Assembly: GCA_030849465.1 (NCBI GenBank)
Contig: JARVLF010000010.1
Coordinates: 248,001-312,000 of the forward strand
Length of the DNA stretch: 64,000 bases
Direction of reading: 5' to 3'
Source: Moesziomyces globuligerus
Taxonomy: Eukaryota; Basidiomycota; Ustilaginomycetes; Ustilaginales; Ustilaginaceae
Below the pieces are notes generated by a model. The model worked only from the letters and a program-made list of their open reading frames with translations. It had not been told where the DNA came from and made no database searches. Positions 9,898-21,220 of this stretch are shown here, in pieces. Every line of letters starts with the position of its first letter. Within the stretch, counting starts at the first letter, position 1. A program made the translations under genes and the position numbers.

Positions 9898-10867
9898 GTT
9901 GTGCGAGATAGCGGAAGACAGTGAGCCAGCAGCCTCGATGAGAGACTGGAAGCTCGGACGGAGATTTGGAGAAGCTGATTAAAGAAGGCGCATCAGGCGA
10001 TCCGATGAGACGAGTCGGTTTGGGTCCTCGGCGAAATCGAGGTGTGCACTGAGAAGGTCGCAAGCGATCGTGGGCTTGCTTTTGTGGCGGAGCTATACGT
10101 CAAGGCTCAAGGCGGAAGAGGCGGGCGGTGGGGATTGGGCGGCGTCGAGAAGCGTCGGTGCGCTGCAGCAGAGGAATGCGAGGGTGAGATGCTGGTTCCG
10201 CAGGTGAATGCAGAAGAGGTATCGAGATGCTTTTTAAAAGGTATAGCAGGGGAGGGATCAGGTATGCGGATCAGATTAAAGCGCTCGGCTGAAGTCGTAG
10301 AAGCACGATTGCGATGCTGTGGTGTCGACGTCAAGGCTGTCAGCGGGAGGCCCCAGGTTCGGAGGAGATCGTAAAGGTGGATTTGGGACGGGAGTTCCCT
10401 GGTATCGGTGCGGGGCGTAGGGGGAAGTGCGACGGGAGAAAGGGTCTCGTGTGCTCTCGCAGATGCTCCGGCAGATGAAGCGGCAGCGGTGAAGAGGGCG
10501 AGCAGACGGGGGAGGGAGGAGCTCTTGGGGATGGATGATCCAGGTCTGCAAGGCAGGGAAGGGTTCGGGTCCTGAGAAGACGAGAACACGATGGATCTAG
10601 GGTGGCAGGTTTTCAGGGCAACTGGCTACGACTGTGGCCGTGTGCTGGGTGAACGATGCCCGGGTAGCCGAGACGATCAGGATATAGGGAGCTCGCGCGG
10701 GATGATGAGGCGGAGCGAGGAGGGAGAGGTGGAAATGCAGATGGCGGATGGGGAGGAGGTGGAGGATGCGAGGAAGGGATGGCAAGGATGATGGGATGGA
10801 GAGGGTGGTGGAGAACAGCTAAGCGGACAAGACGAGGAGAGCCAGGCGGTGGGATGAGGGACTGTAG
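9898..10867 (-). promoter_or_regulatory. Probable long cyclin leader, nearly ATG-free
   Basis: On the sense (minus) strand there is one ATG (9993) between the start codon and 10868; 9994-10867 contains none. The plus strand of this same stretch has more than 20 ATGs, often in GATG-type runs. The sense strand is CT-rich. Best explained as a long 5' leader under selection against upstream AUGs. Transcript extent and any further leader intron are not determined. Confidence 0.55.
9979..9993 (-). promoter_or_regulatory. Minimal upstream ORF (MRLL) before the B-type cyclin
   Basis: ATG CGC CTT CTT TAA on the minus strand, ending 81 nt before the cyclin start codon. It is the sole sense-strand ATG in about 970 nt. 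A short upstream ORF is known to limit translation of the G1 cyclin CLN3 in budding yeast; a like role here is inference. It would be lost if an unseen leader intron removes it. Confidence 0.55.
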
Positions 10868-11616
10868 CATGGATCGAAGGGGAGCAGGCATTCATCCGAG
10901 CGAGAATCGAGGAGCGAGAGGCGAGTGAGGCGAGAGAGGCAGACGAGGGCGAAGCAGAGCAACAAACACAGGCCAAGCCAGGCCGACGGCCAACTGCAGC
11001 AGCGCAGAAGACCCAGCCGCTGCCTCGATTTTAATGCAGCCCAAACCTAGAAAAAAAAACACACACAGGCTGCCACCAGTCAGCCCAGGCAGCCGGACTC
11101 ACTCGCTCGCCTCTCCACTGCGCTTGGTCGGAGTTGGATACTCGAAGCCTGTTGCAGTGCACTGACGCTGGGCACACGATGAGCCAGCCAGGCCGCCAGC
11201 TCTTTCAAAAAGCAAGGGAAACCGGAGGGTGCTATGATATCTGGTTGCAACTCGTAATAAAAAAAGGCCAGCCATGATCGGCGGTGGCCCGTAGACCTCT
11301 GAGCTAGCAGGCAGAGGCTAGCGCTCACTTCCAGAGAGCACAACGGAGAGAAGGTTGACATGAGAACAGCAGTGCGATAGGGCAGCGGTGGAGCAGCGCT
11401 CGAACTGAATGTGATGTTGCCGGCGACCGAGTTCAATGTGAATGAGCGAACGGCTTTGCGCCAAAATGAAAACGAGCGGGACGGCAAAAGAGACAGGCTC
11501 AGCTGCCAGCTGCTCGGCAAGAGTGCATTGACAACTCGACGGTACCATAGGCACGCCCAAGCTCTCTGCATCCCCCGTCTGAGCGCACAACGGCCGCAGA
11601 TAGGCCGAGAGCAGCG

Positions 11617-11643
11617 AGCGATGCGAGCGATGCGAGCGATGCG
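11617..11643. repeat. Nine-bp tandem repeat, about three copies (GAGCGATGC)
   Basis: The unit GCGATGCGA recurs three times in direct succession. Short minisatellite in non-coding DNA. Confidence 0.7.
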
Positions 11644-11766
11644 CACGTCCGTCCGTCGTCCTGTGTTGAGCGGGCCGGACTGCCCACAAGCAGAGCCAAG
11701 TCAAGCAGAGCGGAGCGGAGGCTCGAAGGTAAATGAACAAAACACGCCAAATCCAGCGGGCGGCCT

Positions 11767-11814
11767 TCTGCACTGCACTGCACTGCACTTGACTGCACTG
11801 CACGGACTGCACGG
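11767..11814. repeat. Imperfect TGCAC pentanucleotide repeat
   Basis: Pentamers of the type CTGCA repeat about ten times with interruptions (TTGAC, CGGAC, CGGGC). Non-coding simple repeat. Confidence 0.8.
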
Positions 11815-12458
11815 GCTGCATCCATTGCGCCTGCAGTCTCGAACCGCCCGCCTCGCCAGTCTCAGATGCACCTCCTCGCGATCTGCTGACGAGCAGCGGG
11901 CGCCGGAACATCGCGCGTGCCCACCGGCCCCGCCGCGATCGCCTCAGGCTTGCAGCCTGGGCTTGACGAGCGAGCGGAGCAGCCGATGAGCGAGAACACG
12001 ATGGATGGCATGCACCCAGCGCAACGGCCATGACAACCGCACCGTGTGTCGTTTGACCCATCGATCCCTTCGGTCCAGGGCACGGGCAGCCCCAGCTGCA
12101 CCTGCAACTGCAGCGGCATACAGTACAGTGCCATCCGCCGCGGAACACGCCTCGAGCCGGCTCTTGGCCTGCACCTCGCCGAGGGCCAGAGGCAGGTACT
12201 GTCGGCGCACTGCAACCAGAGCCAAGAGCGAGGGTCATGCAAAGCAATGCGTAGGTGAGCGGAGCGTGCGGAGCGGACCGAGGCGGCTCAGGGTCGCTTC
12301 ACAAAATCACATTTTCGCACCGGGCCCGGCTCGCTTGAGCGTGTGCGTGGGCTCAGCAGCGTCAGCTCCCAAGGCCCGACTGCACGCGAGCGAGTGACAG
12401 TCGCGCGACGCCCTGGCAAAACGACGCCGGCCAAAAAAGCATCAACGTCAAACATCGT

Positions 12459-12485
12459 CAACAACAACAACAACAACAACAACAC
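12459..12485. repeat. AAC trinucleotide microsatellite, about nine copies
   Basis: Uninterrupted CAA/AAC run in non-coding sequence. Confidence 0.85.
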
Positions 12486-15400
12486 CTCCACCTCTTTTAG
12501 CCGAAGCGTCCAAAATCGACACTTGCGACACCTGCGAAAAATCGAACCTCGCTGCATGAATGGATGCTTTAGCCCGCTCTCCGCCCGCGTGCAGCATGGG
12601 TTCGTGCGGAGGCCGAGGAGGCGACGCTCGCAGCTTCTTTTTCTTTTCCTTTCTCTTCAAAATACCCAGCCAGGCCAGCCACTTGCTCATGGTGCAGCAC
12701 TCTGAAAAGAATGGGGAAAAGAATCAAAATACGTGGAAATACTGCAGCGGTCTGACGCAGACGCTGTCGTCGCCTGCAACTCGCGCTGTGGCTCGGCGGG
12801 AAACCCGACCGCGAAAGTTCTGCAGCGGAGCGGAGAGTGGAAGCTGCTGCGTCTCTCTCCTGGTCTCACTGCCACATAGCACGCCGCGAAACCAGACTGC
12901 AGTCGGACTCGAGCCGGACGCTTCACTGCGGCGGACCACCAGCAGACAAAGCCGAACCGCGAAAAAGGCCACTTGTTTAAGCGGCGCTCGCTCGAGGTGA
13001 TCACCCCTAGCCGCCTCTCTTGCATCCACCCCGCAGTGCAGCGCAGTGCCGCAGGGTGCAGCACTCGAGTGCCATCACAAGAGACCACCGTGAGATGCAG
13101 CTTGGACGGCATTTGACAAAGTGTGCTGCGAGGCAGCAGCTTCGACCGTCCCGTCATCCGGCTGCATGCCGATCGTGTGTAGCGAGATGGCGTCGCGATG
13201 GTTGCGCCCACCTCACAAGCTGACACCGCCAAGCCTCCTCGCAGGCAAAGCTGTCGGCCATTGCACGCGCTGCGACGGCGATGGGTGCGCACCGCACAGA
13301 GCGCCGTGAGAATCGAAGCACGCGCGTGGATTGGAATGCGATCGATCGAGCCAGCCGCCCAGCCAAGCGATGTGCTCGTCAGGAGCTGACGCATACATTT
13401 TGTGCAATAAATCACTACGCTTTGCAATCTGCAGCTCGCTCTCCGTCACATCACGCTTGTCACACTGCACACGGCTGCAGCTCGCATCCACAAGCCACGC
13501 TCCTCCGCAAACACAGGAACGCAACAGTGACAGGCAGAGTATGCAACGATTCTGCATCTCGCATTCGTCCTTTGGGCCAAGCAGAACTTGCGAAACGGAA
13601 GACGGAATGATTGGAAGCAAGGATGAGCCGGGCGGAGGCGAAGGCGCGGCCGAGATCGCTCGGACGCACGCGCTGGATGCGTCGGAATCTCGGAACACCC
13701 GAGCCTTCTTTTTGCAGTACTGTATCGCCTTGCTTGCTTCCGTCTCGCTAGCTCTGCACTTCGGACCGCTGTCCTCCAATCTATCTCCCCTCCCTGCGTC
13801 TGGCGCTCATGACCCGACCTCTGTGCCGAACGTCAAGCTCGACGCTTTCGTGCGTGCCTGTCTTTCGGAAATAGATAGCAGGTAGCGGCTGCGGCTTTGC
13901 CGCGTGTCCGATGTGCACAACGCCGAGCTCAAGATCCAGTCCCCCGCCATCTGTCAACAGAGTTCCATGAATGAAGAGGATCAGATGTGCTGTGATGCAG
14001 GCCTTGCTTTCTAGCTGCAGTCGGGTGGCAAGTTGGTCGCGCGTGGAAGACGTGCATCGCCATCCTTTGGCCAGTGCACACGTTGTTTGTGATATGCAGT
14101 GCGGGACTGGAGGAACCCCAAAATGATCGCCCGTTCATTCTAGAGTGCTTCCTTGCCGTCCATGAGCGAAATCGAATAGAGCTCGCGTCGCTCAAGACAG
14201 CTTAAAAACTAGTGCCTTTGGTGCATGTCGCCTGGATCGCGGGATCGCGGGATGTCACATATTGAGCGCTGATGGCTCGAGACGTCGGAAGGGGTGGCAT
14301 GTGGTGCTTGAGCTCTTTCGGAATGATCGCTAGCCGAACAAGCGTCGGAGGGTGCGATCGGTTGTACGACAGGCCTCCTTGCGTACGGCGCTAGCGAGTT
14401 CGCTTCGGCACATCAACGGTCAGCTCTGTCGCTCTGCCCATTGGCATTGGATCGACAAACGGCGCACGTCGTTCCTGGCGAGGTCCGTGACAACCGCTTT
14501 CGATTGTAACAAACATGCGCCCAGCTGTCAACCAAACCCATGCGAACCCTTCATTACGTCACGTGTGGATTCGGCTCCTCACCGTCTGCGCGGGAATGTC
14601 GTTCGTACCGTCGTCACGTCCCTCGTCCCGAGGCTCGAATCCAGAAGCCGTTCCGTGAGATCGTTCTCATCGAACATGCAACCCACACGGCGCCCGCCTT
14701 CGCACCGCAGCGAGCCGCATTGCCGGTATCATAGCAGGCGCAGATACCGAGCATCAGGAGTTTGCCGTCGATCAGAGGTGGAGCGTGACATCGTGGACCC
14801 TCTGCAGGAAGATCAGGGTCTTCGGCGCATGGACAGTGGTGGGACGGCCTCTTTCGTCGTGACTTCAGAAGAGGAAGAAGTCTGCTGCACAGAGACCTCG
14901 TATAAGGTTCCGTGAGCGTCGTCGCGATTAGACGAGCCGCTGCACATGGCAGTGTGGGAAAGCCGACGCTGCGGCGACGATGGGCCGAGTGCCGATATCT
15001 CTGCCGCGCGGGAGCGGCCGTGCGCCGAGCGTGAGAAGATGGGTTGCTCCTTCCAGGTGGTCGTCTTGGGCTGGCCTGCATGGGAACCTGCACGCGGCTC
15101 GATCGTCACTCGAGTCTCTTTCCTTCGTAAGATCACATTTTTCGATTTTTCGGCGTGCTGCAGCAGGCCATCACACGCCCAGCCTTTTTCAAGCTGCAGC
15201 ACCGGCCGGATGATCTCGAGCTTCCCGCTGCGGCACCGCTCCATCTCGAGCGCAGATCACACTCCCGTGCAGCAGGCCGAGGCCTTGGAGCCGCTTTGCA
15301 GGTGGGAGCCGGGTCATAAGACCATGTGATATCGAAAGGTGCCGGTGTGATCTGCCAGGGTCGGATCGGCGCCAGTGTTGGTTCGTGTGTGTCTCAGGGT

Positions 15401-17001
15401 CCACATCCGCCAATTTCGCCGTAATGGTTGCCAGGGAGACGCGCATGCGCGATCCCGTCACGTGGCTGAGCTTGCTGACCTTTATCCGCTGCCTGGGAAC
15501 TGCCTGACGTCGAGGCGCTATACCGGGCCATTCGGTCCTGTGAGGATGTCGGACGACAATTGGCGGCATCCCCACCTTTGTTGTCCCGGCCTTGTGACTT
15601 CTCGTTTCAGCGAGCTTCGCTTCAGTCAGTCAGGCTGGTTCGAGCTTCGCCCTGCCATTATTGATGAGTGTCCCTACGAATGTGTGAAAAAGGCGCCCAA
15701 AAATACAGGCGTTGAAAATCCTCGTGGACCGACAAAGCACGGAAGCGGGTACGAGTCAGCCTCGAAAGCTGGATCGCAGCTGTTCCTCTCACGATGCACC
15801 CACGCAGACTGATCGTACTGCAAGCATGATCCCTGCTCTGCCGCCGAAGCCTAGCCCGAGCAAGAGAAGTGCGGCCCGCCAGGAATCGATGTCGATGTTG
15901 GCAAAGGTGTTAGGCCCCAAAGATTCCCGATCAAGATCTGGCCGGGTGGTAATTTTACCCATGGGCCTGCAGCCAGTCTGTCGGGCGATGCAGCAGCCCG
16001 ATGAACATGTCCCAGATCGAGCGTGCCAAACGCGGAGACACGCTCGGATGCGTCACTGTGCAGCGCGGGACAGCTGCCAACGCTGAACAGAGCGTGGACA
16101 CCACGTCTGGCAAAACGTGAACACCTCTTTCGCGCCCCGCCCTACCGCGGCAACCAGCATTCCTCTGCTCGCGTGCTGGAAGACTCGCCTTTCAGGCGAA
16201 CACAATCGGAAGCTGACGATAGAGCTGAAGCCCCACCGGACCCGCTCTGACGTTGCCAGCGCCTCCCTTGTCTCAGTCCTACATTGCCTGCGTGCGCTAG
16301 CGCGGACAAAGCGCAGTCGGAACTTGTAGCAACCGCCGGGCCAGGCTGGATCAGGCGTAAGCTACGATCCACGAGCCGACAGCAATCCGGCATCGCGCGC
16401 CAAGTCGAGAGGAAGAGAGAGAGGAGGCTCGCTTCCCGCCGAAGGGGTTGATGCGGGGACGGCGGATGCCCCGCGTTGAATTTTCAAATCAAAACTGCGC
16501 GGGCTTGCGCGCAGCCCAGTGACGATCGGCCCGAGAAGCACAGCCAGCCGTTGACGTATCTTTATCGGTCACGTCGGCCTGGCAGCACGACCACGGCCAT
16601 CCTGTATCGATCTCGGATGATGGCAGGCGAGTGCCAAGGGAACCCTGCTCATCTCATTGCGATTTTTAGGCTTGGCGATTCGATCGAAACCCATTGCCGA
16701 GTGGGGGCCTTCATGCAGAAGCCGCTGTTGGCAAGACCGACGTCGCGAGCGACAGCCGGCAATCGACCGCATCGCAATTTCTGGCGACCATTCCATTGCT
16801 CGGCGAGTCGCGTTTCCCCTTCCGACCACGACGACTTCCGGCGCTCGACCTTCGCTCCATCATCTAGAAGCCGCATCAGCAAGGGTCTCAGCGACGAGGC
16901 CGCTTGTCAAAGCAATCCGTCTCCGACGAGAGATTCCACGACGAGTCCGACGACTCCATTCTCACGCAGTCCGGAACTCCAGCCGGTGGTCAGCAGCATC
17001 G

Positions 17002-18268
17002 ATGGCTCTCGCAGCGCCACCACGGCCGCCCCCCACAATGACTCGAGAGGTGCCAAAGGGGAGTCCGGGCTTCTTCTCGGTGCTGCTGGGACGCGGAAGC
17101 GCTACTCTGAGACAGGATGCACCTGCGCAGCAAGCATCAGGGGCATCTGCATCGTCGAAATCGACGACCGGGCGCGACACAAACGCTCGACAAGCTGCAG
17201 CCAACGCACCAGCGCCTCGCCTGAGCGGGCCTGCGGCATTCGAGGCAGCCGTGCGCAGCTACGCGCGGCCATCCATGGATGACAGGTCAAGGTCCAGATC
17301 GAACGCGCGCGACGACGCCCGGCCCCAGCATCTGAGCTCGGCGATGCGAGTGCCGCAGACGGAGCGCTTTGTCGACGCAAGCGAAGACATCGAAACTCGG
17401 ATCGACGCCGAAGCGGCTGGTGCTCGTCATTCACGCAAGGTCGCCTTCCGCACACCTACCAGCTCCATCCGGAAGGGCCGAGGCGGCGAGCGCGATGTCG
17501 ATACGGCTGCTGAAGGCCGGCGGAACTCGTTCTCGGCGCCTGCACCGGCCAGGCGCGAAGCGCGGCCTAGAAAGGGCCATCATTCACGCAGCATGTCGCA
17601 GGTGGAGATCGACGAACGCAACTGGAACTCATCCACAGCCACGCTGCAGAACAAGGAGGAAGTGCGCCCGCAATCCAAGACACGACGCCCCACCAAAGGT
17701 GGCTACCCCTTGGCGGCGGATGCGCGCCGCGACTCGTTCCATGCGGTGCGTGCCTCGGGCCCGGACCGAGTCATCATCGTGACGGGCACACAAGAGGCGC
17801 TGCAAGACGCAGCTGCGCTGGCCCCAAGGGCCTCAGCACCGGCTCCAGTGGCACGACGGCCGGGACCTACGCCCCTCGCCGTGCATCCCTCGAAGGCGAG
17901 GCGTGCTCCTCGCGAGCTCACCAAGAGCACGAGCAAGCTCGTCGATGTCGAGCAAGGCAGGCCGAGTCGCAGCCGGACGAGCTCGGCCAAGCCGGTCACG
18001 GGCGAGGCCGATGCTGTCAGGGCCGCCCGCAGGACGCAGAAGTGGATCGACGCCGATGCGCCACGCACCTCGATTTCCTCACGGCCACTTCCCACTACAG
18101 CCGGCGGCGACAGACGACGACATGCCACCTCTTACAATGACGCAGGTACTCTGCCGCCTCGCGAACGACATGCAGACGCTCGTCCGCGAGCCTTACGCAG
18201 CTGAGACTAGCTTCACACGTACGGACAATCTCATCATGGACTTTTTGGCACTTCTACAGCTGGCCTGA
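17002..18268 (+). CDS. Unrecognised basic, Ser/Arg/Ala-rich protein; C-terminal exon uncertain
   Basis: From ATG 17002 a frame runs to a stop at 18204 (400 aa), with MALAAPPRPPPTMTREVPK at the start, basic Ser-rich stretches, and SQVEIDERNWNSSTATLQNK followed by PDRVIIVTGTQ; no known domain is recognised. The last part of that frame is poor, while the +1 frame carries a protein-like ending, LCRLANDMQTLVREPYAAET and then TDNLIMDFLALLQLA before a stop at 18268. An intron 17746-18100 (donor GTGCGT, CTCAC branch-type site, acceptor TTCCCACTACAG) would join the two in phase and give 303 aa. I favour the spliced model moderately; the unspliced ending at 18204 is the alternative. Part of the upstream region in the third frame is also Ser/Pro-rich, so an upstream exon is possible. 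Function unknown. Confidence 0.5.
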
Positions 18269-18963
18269 GAGCAGCGCGCATAGTTTGCGTCGGCTAGACC
18301 GGAGCTTGAGCTTCTGCAGAAGAGATGGGATGATTGCAGGCCGCAAGCTGGGACGTGTCGGGTGTGCCGTCTGAGCGCGTAAAGTGCGCTAATATTAAGT
18401 TGATGAGAGCTGAGTAGAGTTTGGCTCGACGCGCCGACAGGGGGCATTGCGGAAACTCGCTGTGGGCAGATTGGCTGATTGAGCGGGAAAAAGCGACGCG
18501 CTCCCCTGGGCGATGCGTGTCGCGCGGCGTGGGATTGCCCGCGTTCGCTCGCGCCTTTCCTTTCCTTGCTTTTCCGCATCCGCATTTCGCATCTGGCTGC
18601 GCATTTTCCGAGGCTGCACGGCGCGCTGCACTGCAGACCGACCTGAGCGGCTCGCTCACGCTATCCATCCATCCACACCACCAACCTCAACCTCTGGCGC
18701 CACTCCTCCCATCACCCACGCTCTCTACGGCTCTCACCAGCACTCGGTCTGCGATACTCACGCAGAGGCTTACGCAGCGACTGCATACGCCAGATCCCCC
18801 GCACTCACCAACAGCAGCAGCATCGCGGGCGAGCTGGGCTGCATCGAGCCATAGCCATCCCCAAAAACCACCGCACATCGGGCACCTATCGTCCGAGCCA
18901 ATCCGCGTCAGGCGTCCATTGCTTTCCATACCTGCTGCCTAACGCAGTCCTGCTCTGTCCGAC
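18269..18963 (+). promoter_or_regulatory. Promoter and ATG-free leader of the cohesin gene
   Basis: No coding frame is credible. The 449 nt before the start codon (18515-18963) contain no plus-strand ATG. The final 250 nt are CT/CA-rich, as is common before highly expressed fungal genes. Core promoter elements could not be assigned. Confidence 0.45.
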
Positions 18964-21102
18964 ATGTTCTACAGCGACGTCATCCTCGCCAAGCGCGGGC
19001 CGCTCGCCCGCGTCTGGCTCGCTGCGCACTGGGAGCGCAAGCTCAGCAAGACGCAGTTCCTGCAGACGAGCATCGAGAAGAGTGTCAGCGCCATCATGGG
19101 CCAGGAGGTGGTACCCATGGCGCTGCGTCTCTCGGGTCAGCTGCTGCTCGGTGTCGTGCGCATCTACTCGCGCAAGGCCAAGTACCTGCTCGAGGACTGC
19201 AACGAGGCGCTGCTCAAGATCAAGATGGCCTTCCGCTCCGGCGCCGTCGACATGACCAGCGACCAGCTCAACGTCTCGCGCAACGCCATCACCCTGCCAG
19301 ACATCCGCACCGACCTCGACATCCTGCTGCCCGACCAGGCCATGAACGACTTTGACGTCGACTTTGAGAGGCTCGCCGCCAAGAAAGCCAAGAAGCTCGC
19401 AGACAACCCTACGGCCTACACCGCTCGCGCCGCCGACATCACGCTGCCCACGGTAGACTACAGCGCGTTCGACGACACGTTCGACGTATCGTCCGGCATC
19501 GACGGCATCGCCTCGCAGGATTTCGATCCGGATGGCGGTCTCGATCTCGGCCTCGAGGACGATCTGCCCGAGGTCGAGGGCCTGCGCAACGATGCCGGCC
19601 AGCTCGTCGACGAGAACGGCGATCCGCTGCCCGAGGACGACTCGATGAGCATCGGCGTGGGTCGAGACGCGCCCAGCGAGGCCGGACGCCAGTCGGTCGC
19701 CTCGATGCTCAACCTCGGCATGGACAACGACCTCACGCTCGGCTCTGCGGGCGGCTCGCAGGCGCCGAGCGTCGGCATGCCGGACTTTGACCTCGGCGGC
19801 GAGGGCCTCGACCTGGGGCTCGACAACGACGGCCTGGATCTCGGGCTGGACATGGATGTCGACCGGGCGGTGACGCCGCCGCCGGGCGACAACAGCATGG
19901 CGCTGGCCATGGCCGACATGACGCCGACGACGGCGGCGCGCATCCGCGACGCGGCGCAGCAGCGCCAGCAGGACGAGGCGGCGACGCGCCAGGCCAAGGC
20001 GCGCAAGCAGATTGTGGACTCGCGGACCGAGCTGCCGGACAGCCAGCTCGGTGGACTCAGCCAAGGGCTCAGCCAGGGCGGCGCGAGCCAGGCGGCCAAC
20101 GTAGCGGACCTGCTGACCGAGGAGCGCTACCTGCCGAGGTCGCGCGCGTATCTGCAGCTGCTGACGATCCGCGAGGATCCGTTTGCGCACTTTATGCCGT
20201 TTGCGGATCCGGCCAACAAGGACAAGAGCTCGCTCGTCATCGGGCCTGCGGGGCTCGCGTCGGAGCTGAGCGAGCTGTTTACGTTTGACCTCGGAGCGAT
20301 GCGACGCAGGCGCGCGGCGGCGGTGGCGGAGGACGATGCGCCGAACAAGCGCGCGCGTGGCGAGGACGAGGACGATGTGGGTGTGGCGCGCCGGGCTCAG
20401 GCGGGGCGCGACTCGGTCGGGCTGGGCGAGATGGACGAGCCGGGCTTCGACATGAGCATGGCTGGCGAGGGCGGCTGGGATGTGCCTGGGATGGATGTGT
20501 CGATGGGCGACGAGGGGCTGCGCCGGTCGGCGCGCAAGTCGCGCGCCGAGCTCGAGGCCGAGCAGGGCGACGAGACGGGCAGGCTGCCGGCGCTCTCGCG
20601 GCTTTCGACGCCCGAGGTGGACGATGGCGCGCTGGATTCGGTGGCGGTCAGCTCGTCGAACCCTCTGGCGCTCTTCGATGTGCGTCCGACCGACGATGCT
20701 CAGGCGGCGGAGCAGATTGCAGCCGTGCTGCGCGCGTCCGAGGATGCAGAGGCCTCGACCAAGGGTTGGGCAAAGAGCACCGTTCGTGCCCTCCGCGTCG
20801 TCCGTTCCCAGCTCAACGAAGACGTGCCCGAAGCGGCCGAAGACGAGACCGAGTCGCGGTTCGTAGAGCTCGACCAAGACAACGCAAAGCAGCTCTCGCT
20901 GCACAAGATCGCAGCAAACGCCTCGAGACGCGCCGCCGCCGGCTTCTTCTTTGAAATGCTCGTGCTCGCAACAAAGGACTGCGTCCGCCTCGAACAGCGC
21001 GAGGCCTACGGCGATATCAAGGTCGCCGCCAAGCCCAAGCTCTGGAACGCCTCGGAACCCGCTACCGGCTCCCAAGCGCCGGCGCCTACAGCCGCAGCCT
21101 GA
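18964..21102 (+). CDS. RAD21: Cohesin kleisin subunit Rad21/Scc1
   Basis: The intronless 712-aa product begins MFYSDVILAKRGPLARVWLA and continues through SKTQFLQTSIEKSV and IYSRKAKYLLEDCNEALLKI, the Rad21/Rec8 N-terminal domain (about residues 1-105) that closes on the Smc3 neck. The C-terminal winged helix (about 645-700: SLHKIAANASRRAAAGFFFE, MLVLATKDCVRLEQ) binds the Smc1 head. The acidic middle is disordered. Mitotic Rad21 rather than meiotic Rec8 is favoured by length and similarity of the N-terminus, but Rec8 is not formally excluded. The likely separase cleavage region is EDDSMSIGVGR (Arg234), close to the SIExGR pattern of yeast Scc1 but with Gly for the usual Glu. The protein holds sister chromatids together from S phase to anaphase. 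It converges on the dehydrogenase gene 118 bp downstream. Confidence 0.93.
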   Translation: MFYSDVILAKRGPLARVWLAAHWERKLSKTQFLQTSIEKSVSAIMGQEVVPMALRLSGQLLLGVVRIYSRKAKYLLEDCNEALLKIKMAFRSGAVDMTSDQLNVSRNAITLPDIRTDLDILLPDQAMNDFDVDFERLAAKKAKKLADNPTAYTARAADITLPTVDYSAFDDTFDVSSGIDGIASQDFDPDGGLDLGLEDDLPEVEGLRNDAGQLVDENGDPLPEDDSMSIGVGRDAPSEAGRQSVASMLNLGMDNDLTLGSAGGSQAPSVGMPDFDLGGEGLDLGLDNDGLDLGLDMDVDRAVTPPPGDNSMALAMADMTPTTAARIRDAAQQRQQDEAATRQAKARKQIVDSRTELPDSQLGGLSQGLSQGGASQAANVADLLTEERYLPRSRAYLQLLTIREDPFAHFMPFADPANKDKSSLVIGPAGLASELSELFTFDLGAMRRRRAAAVAEDDAPNKRARGEDEDDVGVARRAQAGRDSVGLGEMDEPGFDMSMAGEGGWDVPGMDVSMGDEGLRRSARKSRAELEAEQGDETGRLPALSRLSTPEVDDGALDSVAVSSSNPLALFDVRPTDDAQAAEQIAAVLRASEDAEASTKGWAKSTVRALRVVRSQLNEDVPEAAEDETESRFVELDQDNAKQLSLHKIAANASRRAAAGFFFEMLVLATKDCVRLEQREAYGDIKVAAKPKLWNASEPATGSQAPAPTAAA

Positions 21103-21109
21103 GCTCGAT

Positions 21110-21137
21110 GACACACACTCACACACACACGCACATC
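21110..21137. repeat. CA-dinucleotide microsatellite
   Basis: ACAC-rich run with single T and G interruptions, just after the cohesin stop codon, in its 3' UTR. Confidence 0.8.
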
Positions 21138-21220
21138 GTTTCATTTGCACTGCAATGCCAGATACCATTTCAGAATGCGGGCTGATGCGCGAGACCGTCA
21201 CAGAACGAGGAGGCTGGACA

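Larger units (their letters stand above)
10868..17001. other. Gene-poor 6.1-kb region
   Basis: Only short, overlapping, codon-biased-by-chance frames are seen on both strands; none has a recognisable domain or persistent protein-like composition. The region has several simple repeats (AGCGATGCG, TGCAC and AAC units) and Alu-like or transposon ends were not found. No tRNA A/B-box pair was recognised. It may hold distal cyclin promoter, a non-coding transcript or a lineage-specific gene with many introns that I cannot resolve. Confidence 0.4.

Noticed and set aside
11318..12247. Minus-strand 309-codon frame in the gene desert
   Set aside because: Contains translated simple repeats (SVQCSQVQCS, HRSHRSHRS), no domain or protein-like pattern.
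14625..14640. tRNA B-box-like GCTCGAATCC
   Set aside because: First T of the T-loop is C and no paired A-box or cloverleaf is found; a similar hit at 60540 also lacks a stem.
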